From Chitinophagaceae bacterium (GTDB lineage: Bacteria; Bacteroidota; Bacteroidia; Chitinophagales; Chitinophagaceae), in assembly GCA_016786525.1 (NCBI GenBank), contig JAEUVW010000277.1, forward strand, positions 1 through 5,785: a stretch of DNA of 5,785 nt, given 5' to 3'. Both the position numbers and the translations under genes were made by a program. The notes under the pieces were generated by a model. That model was not told the DNA's origin, made no database searches, and saw nothing but the letters and a program-made list of their open reading frames with translations. Position 1 is the first letter of the stretch. Each line of letters begins with the position of its first letter. Positions 1 through 4,491 of the stretch are shown here, piece by piece.

Positions 1-617
1 CTTTCGGCCTTTAAGCTTGCAATGCCATCCCGGATCAGGCCCAGCGGTTTGCGCACTTCGGCATGAGACTTGTCCGGCGCCAGCCGCTTCAAGCCTGCCT
101 CGGTCGGCAGCTCCAGGTTAATGCTCATACGGTCGGCATATAAACCTGCTTCCTGCAGCAGCTCATCGCTGGCACCGGGTATCGTTTTGAGGTGAATATA
201 CCCGTTGAAGCGCTGCTCCAGCCTGAGCTTTTTCACGATGCGCAGCAGGCGCTCCATCGTATAATCCGGGTTTTTAAAAATACCCGAACTTAGGAACAGG
301 CCCTCAATGTAATTGCGCCGGTAAAAATTCATCGTCAGCTCTACCACTTCTTCTACGGTAAAGGCAGCCCGTTTTATGTCATTGCTTTTGCGCGACACGC
401 AAAAAGCACAATCGAAAATACAGTGATTGGTGAGCAGTATCTTGAGCAGGGAGACACAGCGCCCGTCTTCGGTATAGGTATGGCAGATACCCGATGGGCT
501 GCTATTACCCAGGCCCTTGTTGTCATTTTTTCTCTTGCCGCCTCCTGAAGAGCAGGAGACATCATACTTTGCCGCGTCTGCCAGTATCTGCAGCTTCTCT
601 CGTATCCGGTCGTACAT
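1..617 (-). CDS. Radical SAM protein, putative DNA modification/repair type (N-terminal half, runs off left edge)
   Basis: The minus-strand frame from ATG at 617 stays open for 205 codons to the left edge, so the C-terminal half is missing. The product begins MYDRIREKLQILADAAKYDV and has the radical SAM cysteine motif CIFDCAFC, with Cys66, Cys70 and Cys73 as the expected ligands of a 4Fe-4S cluster that cleaves S-adenosylmethionine. Further along, LFLSSGIF (about 108-114) sits where the SAM-binding glycine-rich segment is expected, and a TIM-barrel-like pattern follows. The N-terminus (KYDVSCSSGGG, then SGICHTYTEDGRCVSLLKIL) matches what I recall of the family named 'putative DNA modification/repair radical SAM protein' (TIGR03916, about 400 residues). 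That family is usually encoded beside a uracil-DNA-glycosylase-related partner, which would lie beyond the left edge. The substrate is unknown; the repair role rests on neighbourhood, not chemistry. A GGAA element lies about 13 bases before the start. Only 81 bases separate it from the glycosyltransferase gene upstream, with no terminator, so readthrough is possible. Confidence 0.88.
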   Translation of the reverse strand, partial: MYDRIREKLQILADAAKYDVSCSSGGGKRKNDNKGLGNSSPSGICHTYTEDGRCVSLLKILLTNHCIFDCAFCVSRKSNDIKRAAFTVEEVVELTMNFYRRNYIEGLFLSSGIFKNPDYTMERLLRIVKKLRLEQRFNGYIHLKTIPGASDELLQEAGLYADRMSINLELPTEAGLKRLAPDKSHAEVRKPLGLIRDGIASLKAE

Positions 618-642
618 CACATTGCTTTACTTCCTGCAATGT
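618..642 (-). promoter_or_regulatory. Hairpin holding the ribosome-binding site of the radical SAM gene
   Basis: On the minus strand the perfect arms ACATTGC (642-636) and GCAATGT (625-619) enclose a 10-base loop AGGAAGTAAA. The 3' arm ends one base before the ATG at 617. The only Shine-Dalgarno-like element (AGGAAG) is in the loop. If the leader is transcribed this far, the hairpin could affect start-site access. The 5' arm is also part of TACATTGC, a poor match to the -7 promoter box; if that were the promoter, the hairpin would not form in the RNA. Its function is inferred. Confidence 0.35.
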
Positions 643-698
643 AAACTCTTTTCAGGGCCCGGATGCATATTTTTCAGCCCCTTTTATAGAGCAATATC

Positions 699-2204
699 TT
701 AGCGCACCCGATGATCATACAGGCGGTAGATCGTATACGGATTGCTGCGCTCCAGCCAGCCGTTGAAGTTGAATTTATAGCTCCATTCAGGCAGTCGCCG
801 CCAGATCACTTTTGTTTTTGAACTGTCGAAAAAAGAACCTGCGTACTGGAAGATAAACTCGTCTTTGGCATAAGCATGTTCGCTGAAGATCCACACATCC
901 TTTCCTTTCAGGGCCAGGGTATCATTGATGTACTCGTCGATACAGTGGCTGCTGATCAGCGGGTTTGCATAAAAGGTGGCCCCCATGGTATCCCCGCTGA
1001 CATAGGGATTAAACTCATAGCTGTACACAATGATTGTCTCTTTTTTCAGGTTGTCGTACAAGACCTTGTTCAGGGCAATGATGTCGCTGGAAGGCTTGGT
1101 AATGATCAGCAACAATGCAATACCATTGGCGATCCAGAAAGTAACGGCAAATATTCTTTTACTGTTCCGGTACCATGCCTTGCCATCAAATGCAGCCAGT
1201 TTTTCCCCCAGGAAGGCCAGGGTACTGACGGCAAAGAAAGGAAAGAAAAAGGCCAGGGGATAGAGAAAACGAAACTCCTTATGCGCCACCACGATATGCC
1301 CCAGCAGGAAAAGGATCATCGACCAGCTGAGCATATGCCGGGGTTTATAAATCAGCATGACGGGGATGCTCAGCAGCATAATGATGCTAAACGGCGCCAG
1401 GCCCTGGATAACGATCTGCCCGAAATACCAGTACCAGGGCTCTATGCCGTAGGCAGCCGCCCTGTTTTCAACAATATTCTGGTAGACATAAGCAAAACTG
1501 CTGACCGCCCACTCACCATAGAGCCAGCGCTCGCACAGCAAACCAAGGCCAAAAGCCAACGTAAAGCCCAGCACCGCCTGCAGGATGGATTTCCAGCCCG
1601 GCCGGCTCACAAAGAGCATCCAGAGCCCGGCTCCTCCGATCATAAATAGGGCCTGGAAACGGAACACGAAACTCAGGCCGGCCAGGAGGCCAAACCAAAA
1701 GTAACTGTAGCGCCCCGCGCGCCACAAGGCGATGACAGCCCAGGTGAATGCAAGGGCACACCAGGTTTCGGAAGAAAAGCGTACATGCAGGTACACCAGT
1801 CCCCAGCCTAACAGGGAAAGCAGGAAATGAACCCTGCGCAGGGCATCCGATTTAATCTGGGGGCTGACGGCCTTATGAAACTGAAGCGCCGTCCAGATCG
1901 TAGCCAGGCCGGTGATGAAGCGCAGCAATAAGGCAAAATCGTAAGGATTGGAAAAACCCAGCGCATAGTACGGCTTCATCAGCAGGTACACCATCAGCGG
2001 CTGAAGACCCGGCCGCATGCGTGCCGCAAACTCCCAGGGCAGGCTTTCGGCAGGCGTCATGCCCATTTTATAGTAGGCAAATTCTACCAGTTGGTAATGC
2101 TCGTCCGGATGATGAAAACCTACCGAAAACCAGGTAGCAATCAGGTGGACCAGGACAGCCAGTGCTAAGAATCTTTTTTCGGATACGCTCAGGTGTTGCA
2201 GCAA
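699..2204 (-). CDS. GT22 (Alg9/PIG-B-like) integral membrane glycosyltransferase
   Basis: A complete 501-residue polytopic membrane protein with about ten or eleven hydrophobic segments in its first 370 residues and a soluble C-terminal part (about 375-501). Motifs typical of GT22 are visible: HHPDEHYQLVEFAYY at 31-45, whose acidic residues after HP are the likely catalytic site, LPWEFAARMRPGLQP at 55-69, FRFQALFMIG at 181-190, and HKEFRFLYPLAFFFP at 308-322. In eukaryotes this family transfers mannose from dolichyl-phosphate-mannose to lipid-linked glycans. A bacterial member probably uses a polyprenyl-phosphate sugar at the inner membrane with the active site facing the periplasm, but donor and acceptor cannot be read here. 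The start is TTG at 2204: an in-frame TAG lies eight codons upstream, and the first internal Met (residue 47) would remove the catalytic motif. There is no Shine-Dalgarno sequence. No polysaccharide gene cluster is visible around it. GT39 or GT83 membership is less likely given the HKEFRFLYP motif. Confidence 0.85.
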   Translation of the reverse strand: MLQHLSVSEKRFLALAVLVHLIATWFSVGFHHPDEHYQLVEFAYYKMGMTPAESLPWEFAARMRPGLQPLMVYLLMKPYYALGFSNPYDFALLLRFITGLATIWTALQFHKAVSPQIKSDALRRVHFLLSLLGWGLVYLHVRFSSETWCALAFTWAVIALWRAGRYSYFWFGLLAGLSFVFRFQALFMIGGAGLWMLFVSRPGWKSILQAVLGFTLAFGLGLLCERWLYGEWAVSSFAYVYQNIVENRAAAYGIEPWYWYFGQIVIQGLAPFSIIMLLSIPVMLIYKPRHMLSWSMILFLLGHIVVAHKEFRFLYPLAFFFPFFAVSTLAFLGEKLAAFDGKAWYRNSKRIFAVTFWIANGIALLLIITKPSSDIIALNKVLYDNLKKETIIVYSYEFNPYVSGDTMGATFYANPLISSHCIDEYINDTLALKGKDVWIFSEHAYAKDEFIFQYAGSFFDSSKTKVIWRRLPEWSYKFNFNGWLERSNPYTIYRLYDHRVR

Positions 2205-2223
2205 GTGACGGTTGATTTGGGTG

Positions 2224-2231
2224 CAAAACTA
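2224..2231 (-). promoter_or_regulatory. Bacteroidota-type -7 box of the GT22 gene
   Basis: Read on the minus strand this is TAGTTTTG, a full match to the TAnnTTTG -7 consensus used by the Bacteroidota housekeeping sigma factor. It lies 19 bases before the TTG start, so the leader would be roughly 10-15 bases and too short for a normal Shine-Dalgarno. The -33 element is poor: a TTC (2255-2253) lies 21 bases upstream in place of TTG. Its closeness to the gene supports the TTG start. Confidence 0.45.
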
Positions 2232-2310
2232 AAAAAATAGCAGGAACACCCCGAACTATCCTCTTATTACTTATTCTGTCCCTTTTGTAATACATTGCAC
2301 AAAAAATGCT

Positions 2311-3066
2311 ATGTTTCGAAAAATCCTGCTTTCTCTTGCCGGCCTGCTGCCCTTAACCGCCCATGCGCAACTGAACCTTTCTATAAACGGCGGTTATACC
2401 TGGCATAGCGGCGAGCATCATGCCGCGTATGCAGATAAACTGCTGGACTCGTCTACCTATAATCCTAAAAAGATCATTACTTTTTCCTCTTCTTTTAAGC
2501 TGGGTTATGCGTTCAGGCACCTCAACCTGGGTTTAGGCCTGGAGCTGGGCAATTACCAGACCAAAAAAGAAACAGAAATATCCGGCTTATCTGCATTTAT
2601 ATCCTCCACAAGCTTTGTTGCGGCAACAGGGCGGTACCTGAGCCCGCACCTCTTTGCCCAATACCAAACGAATATCGGGCGGCGCTTTACCTTCCAGGCT
2701 GGCCTGATGACCGGTATCCTGTTCAGTGGGTTTGAAAAAGATAATGGCATCATTGTTATCCAGACAGATGCTATTGCCGGGATTATCCCGGCCCAGACCT
2801 TTGCCTTGGAAGCGCATACAGGAAAGATCGGGAAAACAGTCAGTAAAAATATTGTATCCGGCGCCCAACTGGCATTTGGCTACAATGCTACCGAACGATT
2901 AAACATCAACCTGGAGTTTGCAGCGCGCTGGTCTTCTGTAGATGCAAGAGCATCTGTAACCGGCTACGAGCAGCCCTTTTCCTATTCACTGTTCTACATG
3001 CCGCTTCGTGCCGGCATCACGTATGCATTTGTGCCCCGCACACAAAAAACGGCCAAAGATCAGTAG
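2311..3066 (+). CDS. Secreted outer-membrane beta-barrel-like protein
   Basis: A 251-residue protein starting at ATG 2311. It has a clear signal peptide (MFRKILLSLAGLLPLTAHAQ, probable cleavage after the AHA-Q region), so it passes the Sec system. The mature part is rich in alternating polar and aromatic or aliphatic stretches separated by short Gly/Asn/Asp turns, for example LNLSINGGYTW, FKLGYAFRHLNLGLGLELG, RFTFQAGLMTGILFSGF, ERLNINLEFAARW and MPLRAGITYAF. This is the pattern of amphipathic strands of a small outer-membrane barrel, perhaps eight to ten strands. The last strand is followed by about 11 hydrophilic residues rather than ending on the usual aromatic, which is slightly unusual. 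No enzyme or receptor motif is visible and the specific role is unknown. It is transcribed divergently from the glycosyltransferase and closed by its own terminator. A TACATTGC element at 2291 is a weak -7 candidate. Confidence 0.75.
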   Translation: MFRKILLSLAGLLPLTAHAQLNLSINGGYTWHSGEHHAAYADKLLDSSTYNPKKIITFSSSFKLGYAFRHLNLGLGLELGNYQTKKETEISGLSAFISSTSFVAATGRYLSPHLFAQYQTNIGRRFTFQAGLMTGILFSGFEKDNGIIVIQTDAIAGIIPAQTFALEAHTGKIGKTVSKNIVSGAQLAFGYNATERLNINLEFAARWSSVDARASVTGYEQPFSYSLFYMPLRAGITYAFVPRTQKTAKDQ

Positions 3067-3087
3067 GTAATATGTCGGAGCATCGAT

Positions 3088-3122
3088 AAGAAGCAGGCCG
3101 GTCACGACGAGCCTGCTTTTTT
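3088..3122 (+). terminator. Intrinsic terminator after the beta-barrel gene
   Basis: Perfect 8-bp arms AAGCAGGC (3091-3098) and GCCTGCTT (3111-3118) enclose a 12-base loop. A run of six T (3117-3122) follows directly. The stem starts 24 bases after the stop codon at 3064-3066. It separates the barrel gene from the regulator gene downstream. Confidence 0.87.
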
Positions 3123-3183
3123 GTTATGGAAATCATATAAAACTTGCCCGATATCGTGTAATAAGCGCTTCGGCTTCCGTTTG

Positions 3184-3191
3184 CATCTTTG
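3184..3191 (+). promoter_or_regulatory. Candidate -7 box of the small regulator gene
   Basis: CATCTTTG matches the Bacteroidota TAnnTTTG box except for the first base. It lies 21 bases before the ATG at 3213, at a distance similar to the one seen for the glycosyltransferase gene. No TTG is found at the expected -33 position. Because terminators lie on both sides of the gene, a promoter somewhere in 3123-3212 is required; this is the best candidate seen. Confidence 0.3.
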
Positions 3192-3212
3192 CTTCAGAAA
3201 AACTTACGACAA

Positions 3213-3398
3213 ATGAACCAGTTCAATCTTAAAGAATTCAGATTCCATATGAACCTGACACAAAAACAAGTGATTGAAAAAATCGGTGTCCCGAATGTTA
3301 CGATCACGCAGATAGAGAACGGACGCAAACCCATGAGCCGCGAGATCAAAAAAAAGATCTTTGAAGCCTATGGCATCGATGAAAAGCAATACGCATAA
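3213..3398 (+). CDS. Small Cro/C1-type helix-turn-helix DNA-binding protein
   Basis: A 61-residue protein that is essentially one XRE-type HTH domain. Helix 1 is about residues 6-14 (LKEFRFHMN), helix 2 about 16-25 (TQKQVIEKIG), and the recognition helix region is PNVTITQIENGRKP (27-40), where the TxxQxExGRxxP pattern is diagnostic of the family. Helices 4 and 5 follow (SREIKKKIFEAYGID). No second domain for ligand binding or oligomerisation exists. The ATG at 3213 was chosen over an in-frame TTG at 3189 because the eight extra residues lie outside the fold and would overlap the candidate promoter. No toxin-like partner gene adjoins it: an exported-protein gene follows after a terminator and a barrel gene precedes it. 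It is therefore not an obvious antitoxin. It is probably a dimeric transcription factor, possibly self-regulating; its targets are unknown. Confidence 0.88.
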   Translation: MNQFNLKEFRFHMNLTQKQVIEKIGVPNVTITQIENGRKPMSREIKKKIFEAYGIDEKQYA

Positions 3399-3412
3399 CC
3401 ACTAAAAAACTG

Positions 3413-3454
3413 CCGGCGTCTGCCGCTGCCCCGTAAGGCACCCGGAGTCGCCGG
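3413..3454. repeat. GC-rich imperfect hairpin after the regulator gene
   Basis: Arms CCGGCG (3413-3418) and CGCCGG (3449-3454) pair perfectly. Inside them TGCC (3427-3430) pairs with GGCA (3437-3440) and CCG (3423-3425) with CGG (3443-3445), giving a branched or bulged stem with the loop CCGTAA. It begins 15 bases after the regulator stop codon. No T tract follows on the plus strand, but on the minus strand six T follow (plus-strand A at 3404-3409). It could be a mRNA 3' stabiliser or a stop for minus-strand transcription. Confidence 0.4.
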
Positions 3455-3475
3455 TTCTACATACACCCAAAAATT

Positions 3476-3532
3476 AAAGACATTACTTTAAGGATTCTCC
3501 CATATGGGGAAAAATTAAAGTGATGTCTTTTT
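3476..3532 (+). terminator. Long hairpin terminator after the regulator gene, possibly bidirectional
   Basis: Arms AAAGACATTACTTTAA (3476-3491) and TTAAAGTGATGTCTTT (3515-3530) are complementary over 16 positions with one T-G wobble. The inner sequence adds a nested CCCATATGGG palindrome (3499-3508). The stem runs into a T tract (3528-3532) on the plus strand. On the minus strand it is followed by a T-rich stretch (complement of 3467-3475), so it may work in both directions. It separates the regulator gene from the exported-protein gene. The unusual length also fits an intergenic palindromic repeat. Confidence 0.75.
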
Positions 3533-3533
3533 C

Positions 3534-3549
3534 GTTTTACCGGTAAAAC
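3534..3549. promoter_or_regulatory. Perfect 16-bp palindrome, candidate operator of the exported-protein gene
   Basis: GTTTTACCGGTAAAAC is a perfect inverted repeat with no spacer. It ends 31 bases before the ATG at 3581, and it lies between a poor -33 candidate (TTC, 3531-3533) and the -7 candidate at 3553. That is where a dimeric regulator would block RNA polymerase. The heptamer TTTTACC/GGTAAAA also forms an inverted repeat just upstream of the response regulator gene. The operator role is inferred from symmetry and position. Confidence 0.45.
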
Positions 3550-3552
3550 AGA

Positions 3553-3560
3553 TATTTTTA
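3553..3560 (+). promoter_or_regulatory. Candidate -7 box of the exported-protein gene
   Basis: TATTTTTA matches the TAnnTTTG box in all but the last base and lies 20 bases before the ATG at 3581. A TTC stands 19 bases upstream where TTG is expected. The strong hairpin terminator just upstream means the gene needs its own promoter here. Confidence 0.33.
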
Positions 3561-3580
3561 TCCTGAAAAATACACCAGAA

Positions 3581-4003
3581 ATGAAAAGATCATTGATTAC
3601 TTGTTGCGCATTGCTGCTTTCAGCGCCTGTTTTCAGCCAGATTACGGCCAAACAGGAGACCTTCAATTTCATTTTTTCGAAGCTGAGCCGCTACACCACA
3701 CAGGTAAATGTATTGCGCACTCCTTACCACCAGGTATTGTTTGACCCCAAAATCACCCAGTGGGAAGAGACCATTACTTTTGAAACGCCCGATAAAACCC
3801 TGAGCTTCCCGATGAAAGACATCAGGACGGCTACCGTAAATGATAACAATGTCATCCTTACAGGGCCTAACGGAGAAGCAACCGTATACATGGATACCCA
3901 TGCGGAACCCCGCCTGAAAGAAAGGCTGGAAAGCGCCCTTGATGAATATATAGAACGTTCCCGTACAAAGGAATACACCGTGTACGAATATACGGAACAG
4001 TAA
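3581..4003 (+). CDS. Exported protein of unknown function (140 aa)
   Basis: The product starts at ATG 3581 with a typical signal peptide, MKRSLITCCALLLSAPVFSQ, with probable cleavage around the VFSQ-I site. The two Cys residues lie inside the hydrophobic core and are not followed by a lipobox pattern, so a soluble periplasmic or secreted protein is likelier than a lipoprotein. The mature part (about 120 residues) is polar: a probable beta-rich middle (TQWEETITFETPDKTLSFPM, then RTATVNDNNVILTGPNGEATVYM) and a charged helix at about 113-127 (RLKERLESALDEYIERS), ending in a Tyr/Glu-rich tail. I recognise no family and see no catalytic motif. It stands alone on its strand with a terminator before it, and converges on the response regulator gene with 8 bases between the stops. 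A 129-codon frame on the opposite strand (3620-4009) is rejected because this frame has the signal peptide and matches the surrounding signals. Confidence 0.77.
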   Translation: MKRSLITCCALLLSAPVFSQITAKQETFNFIFSKLSRYTTQVNVLRTPYHQVLFDPKITQWEETITFETPDKTLSFPMKDIRTATVNDNNVILTGPNGEATVYMDTHAEPRLKERLESALDEYIERSRTKEYTVYEYTEQ

Positions 4004-4021
4004 GCGCACGCTTACTGTTTT
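3996..4021. terminator. Shared terminator hairpin spanning the stops of two convergent genes
   Basis: Perfect 11-bp arms AACAGTAAGCG (3996-4006) and CGCTTACTGTT (4009-4019) are separated by CA; a real RNA would open the inner pair to give a GCAC loop. Four T (4018-4021) follow on the plus strand; on the minus strand the stem is followed by CCGT with no T run, so termination is probably better for the exported-protein gene. Each arm contains the last codon and stop (CAG TAA) of one of the two genes. Confidence 0.72.
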
Positions 4022-4401
4022 GCGGCAAGGCGGACGATTTCATCCACCAGTTCTTTTACCTGCGCCATGGAAGTGGGTTTGATCAGGTATTTATCAGCCC
4101 CGTTTTGGTACGCATAGTCAATATCTTCTTTGGCCGAGGAAGTGGTCAGGATCAGCAGCGGTATCTGCTTAAAGGATGCCGTTGCCTTAAGTTCAAGGAT
4201 AAGCTGCCGGCCATGAACTTTGGGAAGGTTAAAGTCCAGGATAACCAGGTCGGGGCAGGAGGTGCAGGCCCTGATGTACTCTACTGCCGCGCTCCCATCG
4301 TGCAGAATAGCTGCTTCATAGGCGACATTGTGGTCGCGAAGAGCGTCTTCCAGCAATTCTACATCATCCAAATCATCCTCTACCAGTAGTATCTTTATCA
4401 T
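4012..4401 (-). CDS. Single-domain (REC-only) response regulator
   Basis: A 129-residue protein consisting of one CheY-like receiver domain from end to end, with no DNA-binding or enzymatic output domain. The phosphorylation site is complete: the acidic pair Asp9-Asp10 (LLVEDD), the phospho-acceptor Asp56 in LVILDFNLP, the switch Thr86 in LLILTTSS, and Lys108 in YLIKP. The sequence style (LLVEDDLDDVELLEDAL, SSAKEDIDYAYQNGADKYLIKP) resembles Rcp1-like regulators that pair with phytochrome-type or other hybrid histidine kinases. It would take phosphate from a kinase and either act by protein-protein contact or pass phosphate on. No histidine kinase is in the window, so the partner is unknown. 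The ATG at 4401 is the only sensible start because the beta-1 strand begins there. It lies 90 bases downstream of the transporter gene on the same strand; co-transcription is possible but an AT-rich hairpin lies between. Confidence 0.93.
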   Translation of the reverse strand: MIKILLVEDDLDDVELLEDALRDHNVAYEAAILHDGSAAVEYIRACTSCPDLVILDFNLPKVHGRQLILELKATASFKQIPLLILTTSSAKEDIDYAYQNGADKYLIKPTSMAQVKELVDEIVRLAAKQ

Positions 4402-4405
4402 TCAG

Positions 4406-4429
4406 GGGTAAAAATAATCCGTTTTACCC
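4406..4429. promoter_or_regulatory. Inverted repeat in front of the response regulator gene
   Basis: Perfect 8-bp arms GGGTAAAA (4406-4413) and TTTTACCC (4422-4429) are separated by 8 bases and end 5 bases before the start codon at 4401. On the minus strand, TATTTTTA (4416-4409), the same octamer as the -7 candidate of the exported-protein gene, overlaps one arm, but it would leave almost no leader. The pair could be a regulator-binding site or an mRNA hairpin at the start codon. The arms share TTTTACC with the palindrome at 3534-3549. Confidence 0.35.
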
Positions 4430-4466
4430 GCATTCGGAACAATGCTGTAAAATAAAATATATAAAG

Positions 4467-4489
4467 ATTAATGCAAGATATGTATTAAT
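4467..4489 (-). terminator. Weak AT-rich hairpin after the transporter gene
   Basis: Arms ATTAATGCA (4467-4475) and TGTATTAAT (4481-4489) pair with one mismatch on the minus-strand RNA and enclose five bases. A T-rich stretch (complement of 4447-4465) follows in the direction of transcription. The stem begins 3 bases after the transporter stop codon. Low GC content makes it a poor terminator, so readthrough into the response regulator gene is possible. Confidence 0.3.
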
Positions 4490-4491
4490 TC

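Noticed and set aside
618..698. A possible terminator between the glycosyltransferase and radical SAM genes
   Set aside because: Only a 4-5 bp GC stem with a long loop and no T tract can be drawn, so no intrinsic terminator is supported.
876..1649. A 257-codon open frame on the plus strand inside the glycosyltransferase gene
   Set aside because: The opposite strand encodes a protein with clear GT22 motifs and membrane segments over the whole stretch. The plus frame gives a Gln/His-rich product with no recognisable domain, as expected of an antisense shadow.
2291..2299. TACATTGCA upstream of the barrel gene and, on the minus strand, upstream of the radical SAM gene (643-635) as a shared promoter box
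   Set aside because: It is one base short of the TAnnTTTG pattern, and no -33 element stands at the right distance in either place. Two copies of a 9-mer are weak evidence.
3189..3212. TTG at 3189 as a longer start for the HTH protein
   Set aside because: The eight added residues lie outside the HTH fold and cover the candidate -7 box, while ATG at 3213 begins just ahead of helix 1.
3213..4003. The HTH protein and the exported protein as a toxin-antitoxin pair
   Set aside because: The second protein has a signal peptide, the genes are 182 bases apart with a strong terminator between them, and no toxin motif is visible.
3620..4009. A 129-codon open frame on the minus strand opposite the exported-protein gene
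   Set aside because: The plus-strand frame has a textbook signal peptide, a candidate promoter and a terminator. The minus frame has none of these and would overlap the response regulator stop region.
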